Positions 1 through 8,111 of a stretch of DNA of 64,000 bases are shown one piece after another. The DNA lies in contig NZ_FXWI01000003.1 in assembly GCF_900177765.1 (NCBI RefSeq), positions 1 to 64,000 of the forward strand, given 5' to 3'. Every line of letters starts with the position of its first letter. The first letter of the stretch is position 1. This DNA is from Agreia sp. VKM Ac-1783. GTDB taxonomy: Bacteria > Actinomycetota > Actinomycetes > Actinomycetales > Microbacteriaceae. The position numbers were made by a program, and so were the translations under genes. A model generated the notes under the pieces. It searched no databases. It was given only the letters and a program-made list of their open reading frames with translations, and was not told the origin of the DNA.

Positions 1-111
1 GTGCACATCTCCTCCGACGCCGCCGGCCTGCTGAACAAGACCTTCAGCACCGACGCCGTCAAGCCCGGACTCCTCGTCGGAATCGCCAAGATCACAGTCA
101 ACACCAAGTAA
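1..111 (+). CDS. C-terminal end of an unidentified protein (5' truncated by window edge)
   Basis: Only the last 36 residues lie in the window, read in frame from the first base to TAA at 109-111. The tail (ending GLLVGIAKITVNTK) looks like alternating beta-strands, as in secreted or surface proteins, but it is too short to name a family. A strong hairpin follows 15 bases after the stop, which supports a real gene end. The start and function lie outside the window. Confidence 0.6.
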   Translation: MHISSDAAGLLNKTFSTDAVKPGLLVGIAKITVNTK

Positions 112-125
112 CACCCCGCACAACC

Positions 126-159
126 AGAATGGCCCGCCGCTTACGCGGCGGGCCATTCT
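126..159. terminator. Bidirectional hairpin terminator between convergent genes
   Basis: A perfect 15-bp stem (126-140 with 145-159) has a TTAC loop. It lies between the rightward gene ending at 111 and the leftward gene ending at 176. Only a weak T-rich tail (TGCGTTCTT) follows. The position and perfect stem suggest termination for both genes. Confidence 0.8.
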
Positions 160-175
160 GCGTTCTTCGCGTGCG

Positions 176-664
176 CTAGTCGAGATTGACCTTCGCGTTC
201 TCGCTGCCGCCGCCGACCGAGCCGGTCACCTTCGACTTCACGAAGCTGATGACGGAGGCGATCCGGCCCCCGGGGCTGTCCCAGTACTCGGCGCCGGAGG
301 CGGAGAACTTGACGAGGGTTACGTTCGGGTCTTCCGGGCCGTCGGGGAACCACGCCTCCACGAAGGGGTTCCAGTACTCCTTGACCCGCGCCTGGTCGTC
401 GACCTGTTCGGCTGTGCCGGTGAGCGACACCCACGTGTCGTTCGACGCGAACGAGACTCCGGCGACAGGGTTGACGGCGAGCTCGGCGACCTCGTGCGAG
501 TCTCGGGCCACGATGAACCACAGGTCGCCATCGAACTCGGCCTCCTGAACAGTGAGCGGGCGGGCGACGAGCTCGCCCAACGTGTTGACGGTTGTGACCA
601 TCGCGAATCGGAACTCGCGGATGAGTTCGGCGACCTTGGCGACGTCGGCTGAGGAATCAGACAT
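176..664 (-). CDS. Pyridoxamine 5'-phosphate oxidase-fold general stress protein
   Basis: A 162-residue protein of the split-barrel FMN-binding PPOX/general stress protein 26 type. The pattern AMVTTVNTLGELVARPLT, then DGDLWFIVARDSHEVAEL, then VSLTGTAEQVDD is the usual barrel order. Members bind FMN or F420 and act as small cytosolic reductases, but the substrate cannot be read from sequence. I chose the ATG at 664 because GAAGGAG lies just upstream. A longer frame to 811 would run into the riboswitch of the divergent terC-like gene and has no better ribosome site. Confidence 0.85.
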   Translation of the reverse strand: MSDSSADVAKVAELIREFRFAMVTTVNTLGELVARPLTVQEAEFDGDLWFIVARDSHEVAELAVNPVAGVSFASNDTWVSLTGTAEQVDDQARVKEYWNPFVEAWFPDGPEDPNVTLVKFSASGAEYWDSPGGRIASVISFVKSKVTGSVGGGSENAKVNLD

Positions 665-738
665 TTCTTCTCCTTCTGTGGATACTCCCAACCTTGCGGC
701 AGTGCGCGAGTCCGCGACAGGGGATAGACTTGGACGAG

Positions 739-836
739 CAAGGGGAGTATTCCCGCACGGCTGACTCGTCAGTACGGACCCATCGACGGGTTCCGGGCAG
801 CCGGCCTTCACATCGTGAGGGTGGAAGAGACCTTGG
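739..836 (+). promoter_or_regulatory. Putative yybP-ykoY manganese riboswitch upstream of TerC gene
   Basis: The leader carries the hallmark blocks of the yybP-ykoY aptamer in the right order: AAGGGGAGTA (740-749), CGTCAGTAC (767-775) and GAGACCTTGG (827-836). CAAGG (739-743) can pair with CCTTG (831-835) as the basal P1 helix, and a G/C-rich helical segment lies between. This aptamer family senses Mn2+ and commonly precedes TerC/Alx and MntP exporters. The next gene is a TerC protein starting 32 bases downstream. The call rests on motif reading, not a covariance search. Confidence 0.75.
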
Positions 837-867
837 TTCTTCTACACCCGACCGTGGAGTTACCCCT

Positions 868-1881
868 ATGCAGATCACCCCTCTCGTCTGGCTGATCACC
901 ATCGCCGTGACGATCGCCTTCTTCGTCTTCGAGTTCTTCGTTCATGTGCGCAAGCCGCATGAGCCGACCATCGCTGAATCGGCCCGCTGGTCGGTCTTCT
1001 ACATCAGCCTCGCCCTGCTCTTCGGGGTCGGCATCGGCATGGTCTCCGGCTGGAACTTCGGTGGAGAGTACTTCGCCGGCTACCTCACCGAGAAGGCCCT
1101 GTCGATCGACAACCTCTTCGTCTTCCTCATCGTCATGTCCGGTTTCGCAGTACCGAAGGCCTACCAGCAGAAGGTCCTGATGATCGGCATCATCATCGCG
1201 CTGATCATGCGCGGAGCCTTCATCGCCGTGGGTGCGACGTTGATCGACAACTTCTCGTGGATCTTCTACATCTTCGGTGCGCTGCTGCTGGTGCTGGCCT
1301 ACCGCCAGGCGTTCAGCAACCACGAGTCAGACCCGGCCAACGGCAAGATCGTGAAGTTCGCGCGCAGGGTGCTGCCGATCACGAACGACTACCACGAAGA
1401 CAAGATCACGGTGAAGATCGACGGCAAGCGCTTCTTCACCCCGATGCTTCTCACCATCGTGGCGATCGGCTTCATCGACCTGGTGTTCGCGGTCGACTCG
1501 ATTCCTGCCATCTACGGTCTCACCAACGAGGCCTACATCGTCTTCACCGCCAACGCGTTCGCGCTCATGGGCCTGCGCCAGCTGTACTTCCTCATCGGCG
1601 GACTGCTCGAGCGCCTGGTCTACCTCGCCCAGGGCCTCGCCGTCATCCTCGCCTTCATCGGCGTGAAGCTCGTGTTCCACGCACTGCACGTCAACGAACT
1701 GCCGTTCGTGAACGGCGGAGAGCCCCTGCTGTGGGTTCCCGAGATCCCCATCTGGTTCTCGCTCGTCTTCATCGGCCTCACCATCACCGTGGCGACGGTA
1801 CTCAGCCTGCGCAAGACGCGCGGAGACGCCCGTCGCGACGAGGTGGCCGTTGCCGAAGACGTCAAAGAGGGCAAGCTCTAA
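868..1881 (+). CDS. TerC family integral membrane protein (probable Mn2+ exporter)
   Basis: A 337-residue polytopic membrane protein with eight or nine hydrophobic segments. It has the TerC signatures EKALSIDNLFVFLIV (about residues 75-90) and DLVFAVDSIPAI (about 205-216), whose acidic residues lie in membrane segments. Family members (TerC, Alx, YkoY) export manganese and protect exported metalloproteins. I start at ATG 868 because the longer frame from 694 would translate through the riboswitch. The gene is probably induced by manganese through that leader. Its TAA overlaps the stop of the convergent hydrolase gene by three bases. Confidence 0.9.
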   Translation: MQITPLVWLITIAVTIAFFVFEFFVHVRKPHEPTIAESARWSVFYISLALLFGVGIGMVSGWNFGGEYFAGYLTEKALSIDNLFVFLIVMSGFAVPKAYQQKVLMIGIIIALIMRGAFIAVGATLIDNFSWIFYIFGALLLVLAYRQAFSNHESDPANGKIVKFARRVLPITNDYHEDKITVKIDGKRFFTPMLLTIVAIGFIDLVFAVDSIPAIYGLTNEAYIVFTANAFALMGLRQLYFLIGGLLERLVYLAQGLAVILAFIGVKLVFHALHVNELPFVNGGEPLLWVPEIPIWFSLVFIGLTITVATVLSLRKTRGDARRDEVAVAEDVKEGKL

Positions 1882-2780
1882 GCGCTCAGCGAGTTCCGGA
1901 TGCGCGACACGATGATCGCGCGTGCGTCACGCCCGATACGGGTCGGCAGCAACGGGAACACGTGCACCTGGCCGACACCCTCGTGAAAGTCGAGTTCGAC
2001 CCCGGCGTTCGCCGCTTTCTCTACAAGGAGGCGGGCGTCGGGGTTGAGCACGTCGCGCGTTCCCGAGAACAGTGTGATCGGGCCGAGCCCGCTCAACTCG
2101 CCGAACAGCGGACTCACCACGGGATCGAGCAGGTCTTTCTCGCCCCGCCAGTACTCGGCGAAGACCTTGCCGCCGGGCGTCGCCAACCACGGGTCGGTGG
2201 GCTGCACCCGAGGAATCTCGGGGTTGCCCCAGGTGAGGTCGAGCGCGGGGGAGATCAGCACAGTCTGCCGGAGGGTGACGCCGTGCGAGTCGCGCAGCGC
2301 GAGCGCAGCCGACAACGAGATCTGGCCACCGGCGGAGTCGCCTCCGATGGCGGCGCTGCCATAGCGGTCGATGTTGTCTCGAACGAGGTCGACGACCTTC
2401 GACGTGACGTCGGCGGCCGTGCCGAACGGAATCAGGGGGTAGATCGGCACGGTCACCGTGGTGTTCGACTCCACCGCGATCTGAGCCGCGAGGTTCCAAT
2501 GCTGGCTCACGATCTGGTTCACCCAGCCGCCGCCATGAACGTAGACGAGGCTTCCGACCGGCGTTCCGACGCGCGGCGCGACCGTATACACGGGCCAGCC
2601 GTTGCGCAGGGCGACGTCGACCCGAACATCCGGATGCAGCTGGCCGGGCGGGGCATACGACGTGGGCCTGAGCGATCGGGCACGGACGTGCCGCCGCGCC
2701 TCGGCGGCCGAGACGAAGTTGCGGTTGGCGCGCACGAGTCGCAGGGCAGGAGCGACGATGCCGCTCGGAACGGTGACCAT
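1878..2780 (-). CDS. Alpha/beta hydrolase, hormone-sensitive-lipase type esterase
   Basis: A 300-residue cytosolic hydrolase of the alpha/beta-hydrolase-3 (HSL/bacterial esterase) family. HGGGW at about 82-86 forms the oxyanion hole and GDSAGG at about 147-152 holds the nucleophilic serine. SGTRDVLNPD and the C-terminal VHVFP supply the expected Asp and His. Substrates are probably short-chain esters or lactones. The ATG at 2780 lies five bases after the TPR gene's stop, so it is the last gene of an SRPBCC-TPR-hydrolase operon. Confidence 0.88.
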   Translation of the reverse strand: MVTVPSGIVAPALRLVRANRNFVSAAEARRHVRARSLRPTSYAPPGQLHPDVRVDVALRNGWPVYTVAPRVGTPVGSLVYVHGGGWVNQIVSQHWNLAAQIAVESNTTVTVPIYPLIPFGTAADVTSKVVDLVRDNIDRYGSAAIGGDSAGGQISLSAALALRDSHGVTLRQTVLISPALDLTWGNPEIPRVQPTDPWLATPGGKVFAEYWRGEKDLLDPVVSPLFGELSGLGPITLFSGTRDVLNPDARLLVEKAANAGVELDFHEGVGQVHVFPLLPTRIGRDARAIIVSRIRNSLSA

Positions 2781-2785
2781 GACCC

Positions 2786-3319
2786 CTATTGTCGTTGGCG
2801 TTCCTGTGCTGCGGCGTCGAGGCCTCGCAGGTAGTCTGCGTTGCCGCGAAGAGCCGGCTCGTACCGGTCGATGTCGGGTGAGTGGATGCGGTCGGCCGCC
2901 AGGGTGAGCAGCTCGGCGACCGCCGCATCGCTTCTCGACGCCGCATGCAGCGAGAGTGCGAGGAACACCCGCAGCGAGTCGGAGTCGGGGTAGTCGGAGC
3001 ACGCCTCTCGGAGAACCGCTATCGATTCGTCGAAAAGTTCGAGGTTTCGCAGAGTGCTGCCGTATTGCAGTAGGCAGCGGCGCCGCGTATCGCCCTGCAG
3101 CCCCGCAGCGAGCGCGCGTTCATAGAACCCGCGGGCGCGTTCCTCGTCGCCGGCGGTGTCGTAGGCGCCGCCGACCTCGTAGATCGCCTCGGGGCTGTCG
3201 GGGTATCGAGCGAGCAGCTCCGTGAAGTACGCGATCGTCGGAGCCATATTGCTTCGGTCTCGGCGCGCATACCCCTCGGCGATGGCCTCATGAAGCGCCT
3301 CTTCGTCAGCTGAAGGCAA
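2786..3319 (-). CDS. Tetratricopeptide-repeat protein
   Basis: A 177-residue soluble protein with helical TPR-like repeats: AIYEVGGAYDTAGDEERARGF, then RCLLQYGSTLRNLELFDESI, then LRVFLALSLHAASRSDAAV. It is likely a protein-protein interaction scaffold. The start is TTG at 3319, inside the end of the SRPBCC gene, with GAGG a few bases upstream, which suggests translational coupling. A later in-frame Met would remove the first helix. It lies between an SRPBCC protein and an esterase; its partner is unknown. Confidence 0.75.
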   Translation of the reverse strand: MPSADEEALHEAIAEGYARRDRSNMAPTIAYFTELLARYPDSPEAIYEVGGAYDTAGDEERARGFYERALAAGLQGDTRRRCLLQYGSTLRNLELFDESIAVLREACSDYPDSDSLRVFLALSLHAASRSDAAVAELLTLAADRIHSPDIDRYEPALRGNADYLRGLDAAAQERQRQ

Positions 3320-3785
3320 GAGCCTCGCCCGTCTCGAGCAGCGATTTGAGGCTCGAGAGCACCATCGGCCATCCGTCGGTGACTCCGGCCAAGATCGCGC
3401 TGCCCGACGTGAATCCGGCGTGCGTCACCGTGAGCTTCGACTGGGCGCCGAACGGCTCGATCTGGAACGTCGCGGTGGAACGTTCCTCGGCCGCCATGGA
3501 GGCGCCGAGATCGTCGTCGTCGCCCACGGCGAGCACGAACTCGTCGGTGATCGTGTGCCAGGTGAACGAGAGGCGGTGCGGAGCATCGGCTTCGAGGACC
3601 ACCTGCTCGGGGTCTGCGATCGTGACGCCGGCGACCTGCCAGGTCATGCTCGACCCGGCCATCCAATCGGTGATCTGGGTGACGCCCCAGAACTGGCTGG
3701 CCGATGAAGGATCGGTGAGCGCCTGCCAGATGCGCTCTGGCGTGGCACGAACGTAAATCGTGTAACTGAAGGATTCGGCCGGCAT
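3306..3785 (-). CDS. SRPBCC/AHSA1-like (START-fold) protein
   Basis: A 159-residue protein with the Aha1/SRPBCC opening FSYTIYVRATPERIWQALTDP and an FWG motif, then the family's beta-grip strands and a long C-terminal helix (GWPMVLSSLKSLLETGEAL). These folds bind hydrophobic ligands or act as co-chaperone-like domains, and the ligand here is unknown. I use the ATG at 3785 (MPAESFSY); an upstream ATG at 3833 is possible but would reach into the divergent gene's promoter. It is the first gene of a three-gene operon. Confidence 0.8.
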   Translation of the reverse strand: MPAESFSYTIYVRATPERIWQALTDPSSASQFWGVTQITDWMAGSSMTWQVAGVTIADPEQVVLEADAPHRLSFTWHTITDEFVLAVGDDDDLGASMAAEERSTATFQIEPFGAQSKLTVTHAGFTSGSAILAGVTDGWPMVLSSLKSLLETGEALAFS

Positions 3786-3822
3786 GCTGGCCAGATTACC
3801 GCCCTCGACGTAGCATTCCGCC

Positions 3823-4188
3823 ATGAGAATCACGAGTCTGCAGCCCGGCGAGATCTTCGTCTTCGGCTCGAATGCAAACGGGCATCATGGCGCGGGTGCT
3901 GCCGCCCAAGCGCAGCGCGACTTCGGAGCCGTCTGGGGTGAAGGCCACGGATTGCACGGTGAGTCGTACGCGATCGACACGATGAGCGGGCTCGACGTGA
4001 TGGGCAGGGAGATCGACACCTTCGTCGAGTTTGCCGAGACGCGCCCCGACCTCACCTTCCTGGTCACCGAGATCGGATGCGGCATCGCCGGCTACACGCC
4101 AGCCGATGTCGCACCGCTTTTTCCGCGAGTGCCACTGAACGTGCGGCTGCCGGAGTCGTTCGTTCGGGAGCTCGACCCGAGACGGTAG
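3823..4188 (+). CDS. A1S_2505-like conserved protein (macro-domain-like fold)
   Basis: A 121-residue protein with the pattern FVFGSNANGHHGAGAAAQA, then GEGHGLHGESYAIDT and VTEIGCGIAGY. This is typical of the small family named after Acinetobacter A1S_2505, found in phages and bacteria and related to macro-domain folds that bind ADP-ribose-like ligands. It is probably cytosolic. No enzyme activity can be assigned. It stands alone, divergent from the SRPBCC operon with 37 bases between them. Confidence 0.7.
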   Translation: MRITSLQPGEIFVFGSNANGHHGAGAAAQAQRDFGAVWGEGHGLHGESYAIDTMSGLDVMGREIDTFVEFAETRPDLTFLVTEIGCGIAGYTPADVAPLFPRVPLNVRLPESFVRELDPRR

Positions 4189-4404
4189 GTACAGTGGAGT
4201 GGTGAGTTACTCCAGTTCATCGGCGTCGCCCTCGGGGCGTGAGGGGGTTGTCGGCAGTTCTCTTGCCGGCATCAGATAGCCCCGCTTCCCAGCCGCACGC
4301 GATCATCGCGCGCGGCCAAGCGGCGTGCTTTCTCCCGCGCCGTCCGAATGAACATCTGCTCGTGCTGCTCTGTGCCGCCGGCCGACTCTGATTGGCGACT
4401 CACC
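4189..4404. other. Intergenic stretch with no supported gene
   Basis: These 216 bases lie between two rightward genes. Short frames on both strands (for example one ending near 4272 on the minus strand) lack ribosome sites and family resemblance. I see no clear hairpin terminator here. Confidence 0.5.
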
Positions 4405-4896
4405 ATGTTTTCTCTGAACGACACAACCATCCGCGACTCCTTCGTGAACGCGTCGCGCAAAGAGCTCTCCGACCTCACGCTCCCCGCGGGCTTCGCCGAG
4501 ATCGACTGGGCGAAGCTCGACTACCTCGGCTGGAACGATCCGAAGCGCCCCCGCCGCGCGTACGTCGTCGTTCCGGTCGGCGACGTCGCGGTCGGCGTGC
4601 TGCTGCGGCGGGCCGACACGAAGCCCGCATCTAGAGCCCAGTGTTCCTGGTGCCAGGACGTGCAGTTGCCCAACGACGTGGTCTTCTTCAGCGCTCGTCG
4701 CGCCGGTGCAGCCGGGCGCAATGGCGACACCGTCGGCACGCTCGTGTGCTCGGAGTTCGAGTGCTCCCGCAACGTGCGCAAGCCTCCGGCGATGGCGTAC
4801 ATCGGTTTCGATGTGGAGGCCGCGCGGCTCGACCGCATCGCATCGCTGCAGACCCGAGCGGCGACCTTCGTCGACGACATCCGCGCGACCGCCTGA
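4405..4896 (+). CDS. FBP-domain zinc-finger protein (EF-G-binding C-terminal type)
   Basis: A 163-residue protein resembling actinobacterial FBP_C domain proteins, which carry the treble-clef zinc finger of the fusidic-acid resistance/EF-G-binding proteins. CSWC and the later CSEFEC followed by RNVR give the zinc ligands (about residues 77-80 and 115-120). The N-terminal helix SFVNASRKELSDLTLP is typical of this family. By analogy it may bind ribosomal translocase EF-G, but that is inference. The ATG at 4405 is the first Met of the conserved region; the ribosome site is weak. Confidence 0.75.
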   Translation: MFSLNDTTIRDSFVNASRKELSDLTLPAGFAEIDWAKLDYLGWNDPKRPRRAYVVVPVGDVAVGVLLRRADTKPASRAQCSWCQDVQLPNDVVFFSARRAGAAGRNGDTVGTLVCSEFECSRNVRKPPAMAYIGFDVEAARLDRIASLQTRAATFVDDIRATA

Positions 4897-4911
4897 CGCA
4901 GGGCGGGGCAT

Positions 4912-4965
4912 CCACTTGGCGCATATCGACGTTCCCGCGCGTGGGGGTCGATATGCGCCAAGTGG
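4912..4965. repeat. Perfect 19-bp inverted repeat between convergent genes
   Basis: CCACTTGGCGCATATCGAC (4912-4930) is repeated in exact inverted form at 4947-4965, with a 16-base middle that holds a small CCC/GGG hairpin. It lies between the rightward FBP gene (ends 4896) and a leftward gene (ends 4975), so it is probably a two-way terminator. It has no T tract. Confidence 0.85.
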
Positions 4966-4974
4966 CAGCGGATG

Positions 4975-5295
4975 TCAGGCGCGGGTGCGGTGCTCCTCGA
5001 GCATCTCCGCGAGCATGCGGTCGTGCAGCTCGGATTCCGACGAGTCATTCGGGTCCATGCCGAAGATCCAGGTGAGCCCGCGGAGGCCTCGATTGTCGAT
5101 GCCGATGAGGGCGATCGAGATCGTCTCGTTCGGCTGCGCCTCGCCGCGCGCCCAGGCGAGGGTCTCGGTGAACGTCGCATCCGAGACGTCGACCGTGCGC
5201 ACCGCACGATCAGGCAGGGTCGCGAAGTAGACCCGAAAGCTCGATTCGTGCTGCTCCCAGGTGCTGTCGCGCTCGTCGGAATCCACGATGTTCAT
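4975..5295 (-). CDS. Conserved hypothetical protein, 106 aa
   Basis: A small soluble acidic protein (starts MNIVDSDERDSTWEQHESSF) with predicted alpha/beta character and no membrane segment. I do not recognise a characterised family. The context gives no function: it is divergent from a VOC-domain gene and convergent with the FBP gene through a perfect inverted repeat. Codon use matches its neighbours, so it is likely real. Confidence 0.65.
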   Translation of the reverse strand: MNIVDSDERDSTWEQHESSFRVYFATLPDRAVRTVDVSDATFTETLAWARGEAQPNETISIALIGIDNRGLRGLTWIFGMDPNDSSESELHDRMLAEMLEEHRTRA

Positions 5296-5361
5296 GCGGT
5301 CGAGCCTAGAGCGGCGGCGGCCGGCAGACGTACCCTAGCTGCACGAGACAAGGAGGTCGCC

Positions 5362-5697
5362 GTGACGATATCCCGCCTGCTCGCCCAGATGACGGTGAGC
5401 GATTCTGCGCAGTCCATTCCCTGGTATTCGCTGCTATTCGGTCGCGGCCCCGACGCGCATCCGATGGACGGCCTCGTCGAGTGGCACTTCGCCGACACCT
5501 TTGGTGTGCAGGTGTGGGTCGAGCCCGAGCGAGCCGGCACCTCGTGCATGGTGCTCGACGACGACGATCTGGATGCTCGGCTCCGGCTGCTCGACGTCGC
5601 CGGCATCGAGAACGGCGGCATCAGAGCCGCGTCATCCTCGCGGATACTGCCCGTCGTCGACCCCGACGGCAACCGCATCGTGTTCACGGGCGCCTGA
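5362..5697 (+). CDS. VOC-superfamily (glyoxalase/bleomycin-resistance fold) protein
   Basis: A 111-residue single VOC domain. The final strand VVDPDGNRIVFTGA is the typical VOC ending and the N-terminal strand is followed by IPWYSLLFGR. A strong site AAGGAGG at 5350-5356 sets the start at GTG 5362 rather than a longer frame from 4972 that would cross the inverted repeat. VOC domains bind metals or small ligands; substrate unknown. Confidence 0.8.
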   Translation: MTISRLLAQMTVSDSAQSIPWYSLLFGRGPDAHPMDGLVEWHFADTFGVQVWVEPERAGTSCMVLDDDDLDARLRLLDVAGIENGGIRAASSSRILPVVDPDGNRIVFTGA

Positions 5698-5706
5698 CGC
5701 CTGTTT

Positions 5707-8040
5707 TCAGTCGAGCCCGCAGCGTGCATCGGAGCATTCGAGCACCGTTCCGGTCCACCGTGGATGGTCCGTGTCGGCACCGACGCGTCGGCCGCCCACG
5801 GCGATGACGGGTCTCTGATCGGCAGCCAGGCCGAGTGCCAGGCCGCTCGCGAGGTACAAATCGTCATCGAATTCCAGCGTCGCGAGGCGTGTGGATGTCG
5901 AGTTCGTGCACAGTTTGTCGACGCACGAGAGAAGGTCGAGCGAGCGGCTCTGGACATCGACTCGAGCGATCAGCGGCCTGCCCGTCGCGTCGATGGCGAA
6001 CGTCGGGGTGCGCATCTGCGAGATCAGAGTGTCGCGGGATAAGGACGACTGGTCTGAGGGAATGTTCAGACCGGAGGGAATGTCAGTGGCGTCGTACTCG
6101 GCGCAGTCCACCGTGAGGCAGGTGAACATGCGCATGTCTGTCTGACTCTCTGCCCGCGAGAGGATGACCGGCATTCCGTCAGCGCCGCGCTCGATGCGCG
6201 CTCCGAACGTCGTGTCGTAACTCGTATCGTCGGGATCGGTCGCCGATGTTTCGGGTGTCTCGATGCGTGGCTCGGAGCTGACGCTCGCGGAGATCACGCG
6301 AAGGGGAACGACGTCGGGATCGCGTGAATCGCGGGCATCGACGAGGGTGACGACGGCCGTTCCGTCAGCCATGACGGCGACATCGAGCGTCGCCACGGTC
6401 GACTCGCCACCTCTCCAGCTAACAGGAACGCGCCGCTCCGTCGACGTCGTGCATGCATCGTCGTTGCAGAAGTAGATCAGTACATCGGTGTTGATCGAGT
6501 TCAGACCGGGCCGCGCAATCGCGGCGATGACCGGATGGTCGCCATCGGTCGAGATTGCCGCTGCCGTGAGTCGCCGATTGCTGCGCGCATAGACCGAGTC
6601 GCCTCCTGAGAAGTACGCGTCATAGCCAGACAAGACTGTGCGGGTGCCAGGCACAGCGTCGCCCTTCGGCGGAGCATCCGGTGATGATTTCGTACCCCAT
6701 GCCTCTAACTCGTCCGCATCGGACGCCAAAACCTGCAGTTCGAAGCGGTCCGGTGTGGAACCCTGGCCCTTCTGCGGCATCCACTGTGCGAACAGCAGGT
6801 GATTGTCAGGCGTGCCTGCAATGCCTGACCCGAGGATGGATCCGGGTTCGAGCTCCACGGAGCACTCTGATGCGCCGCAGAAAGTGACGGTGGTCTCCTC
6901 GCCACCGAGCACGCTGAGGACACCGGACCGGTCGCCGACGGCGGTGATGTCGGCGGAATCCCACACGACTGGAACCGTCGCAGCTGAGTACGACGCGAAT
7001 CCCCACGGGTTGACGAGCGCGAGCGGCGCCGCGAGTAGCGCGGGAACCAGCAGCACGACCAACCCGACGAGCGCACCCGCGCGGGTTCCGGCATCCGATT
7101 TCTTCTCTGCCCACGAGAACGCGGACAGGGGAACGATGGGCTGGGTGCCGACGCGGGCGCGCGATTCTTCGCGAACGATCACGGCGCGAACCGCGACGGC
7201 GGTCAGAACCAGAACGAGAGCGGCTGGCACGACGATGCCGAGGGCGACGGCGACCATAGCGGAGAGCAGCGACTGGGGCATGAGCCCGGCGAGCAGCCTG
7301 AGACCCACGCCGAGACCGCCAACGACCACGGTCGCGATGATCAGGTTGACTCTGGGCGTGCGCTCTTCGGCGCGTCCTGAGACAACAACTTTGCCGGAGC
7401 GCCATCCGCGCGCGAGAGCCTGACCCCACGAAGTGCTGCGCAGAACGAGCTGCGGCCACGCCAAGAGCAACGGCGCGACCACGATCAGAACGATGAGGGC
7501 GACAACGAGGCCGCCGATCGCCCAGAGAGGCGCGATGACGAGGGCGACGGATGCGGCGACGGCCGCGACGGCGACGGCGAGCGCGCCTGCGAACGCGAGC
7601 GCGACGAGGCCGGGACGGCGGGCGGCACGATTCCAAGCCGCAAACGCCGGGAGGCTGGAGTCGGTGGTATTGGCGATGAGGGAATGTGTGGCGGCAGTGA
7701 TGCCGAAAGCGTGACCCGCGCACAGCAGGATCGAGGCGATCGCGGCGGCGAGGAGCTCCTCGGGTGTGCTCACCAGCTCGGTGAGGTTCGCGTTCACGAT
7801 CACGAGGGAGTCGCGTGGCACGATCGACAGTCCGATGACAGTCGCCACGATGGCGGCCACGATCACGGGAACTCCGTAGGCCAGCACCGGAGCCGGCGAC
7901 AGCAAGACCAGCGCCCATGCGCGGGGCGGTCCGTACATGCGACGGGCGGCATCCCGAGCGGCTTCGGCGGAGCGCTCTGGCTGGTCCGGAGCAGGCGCAG
8001 GCTCGGGATGGGGCGTGGTCTGTGAGGCGGAGTCTGGCAC
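5707..8040 (-). CDS. Large membrane protein with extracellular Cys-pair repeat (probable beta-propeller) domain
   Basis: A 777-residue protein from GTG 8040. The N-terminal 300 residues hold about six hydrophobic segments. A further segment (LVGLVVLLVPALLAAPLALV) leads to a C-terminal region of about 430 residues, probably extracellular. That region has five C-x4-C pairs (CGASEC, CNDDAC, CLTVDC, CVDKLC, CSDARC), each following strands of the form DG-x-P-V-I-A, which is the layout of repeat blades in a propeller. The Cys pairs may form disulfides outside the cell. I do not recognise a characterised family. It is divergent from the UvrA-like gene. Confidence 0.75.
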   Translation of the reverse strand: MPDSASQTTPHPEPAPAPDQPERSAEAARDAARRMYGPPRAWALVLLSPAPVLAYGVPVIVAAIVATVIGLSIVPRDSLVIVNANLTELVSTPEELLAAAIASILLCAGHAFGITAATHSLIANTTDSSLPAFAAWNRAARRPGLVALAFAGALAVAVAAVAASVALVIAPLWAIGGLVVALIVLIVVAPLLLAWPQLVLRSTSWGQALARGWRSGKVVVSGRAEERTPRVNLIIATVVVGGLGVGLRLLAGLMPQSLLSAMVAVALGIVVPAALVLVLTAVAVRAVIVREESRARVGTQPIVPLSAFSWAEKKSDAGTRAGALVGLVVLLVPALLAAPLALVNPWGFASYSAATVPVVWDSADITAVGDRSGVLSVLGGEETTVTFCGASECSVELEPGSILGSGIAGTPDNHLLFAQWMPQKGQGSTPDRFELQVLASDADELEAWGTKSSPDAPPKGDAVPGTRTVLSGYDAYFSGGDSVYARSNRRLTAAAISTDGDHPVIAAIARPGLNSINTDVLIYFCNDDACTTSTERRVPVSWRGGESTVATLDVAVMADGTAVVTLVDARDSRDPDVVPLRVISASVSSEPRIETPETSATDPDDTSYDTTFGARIERGADGMPVILSRAESQTDMRMFTCLTVDCAEYDATDIPSGLNIPSDQSSLSRDTLISQMRTPTFAIDATGRPLIARVDVQSRSLDLLSCVDKLCTNSTSTRLATLEFDDDLYLASGLALGLAADQRPVIAVGGRRVGADTDHPRWTGTVLECSDARCGLD

Positions 8041-8077
8041 CTAAAGCACACTAACAGTGGCCGAAAAGGCTCCACAG

Positions 8078-8091
8078 GGGGAGAACTCCCC
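8078..8091 (+). promoter_or_regulatory. Short perfect hairpin/palindrome ahead of the UvrA-like gene
   Basis: GGGGAG-AA-CTCCCC lies 20 bases before the start codon, between two divergent genes. It may be an operator or a leader hairpin. I see no SOS box here. Confidence 0.3.
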
Positions 8092-8111
8092 ATACCCCGC
8101 ATACGATTGAA

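Noticed and set aside
690-735. Sigma-A promoter for the terC leader
   Set aside because: TAGACT at 725-730 could be a minus-10, but no minus-35 at suitable spacing was found.
1257-2834. 525-residue open frame across terC and the antisense of the hydrolase gene
   Set aside because: High-GC shadow frame: Arg/His/Pro-rich composition, no family resemblance, and it overlaps two well-supported genes.
4272-4478. Minus-strand frame of 68 residues in the gap before the FBP gene
   Set aside because: It overlaps the FBP coding start, has no ribosome site and shows no recognisable domain.
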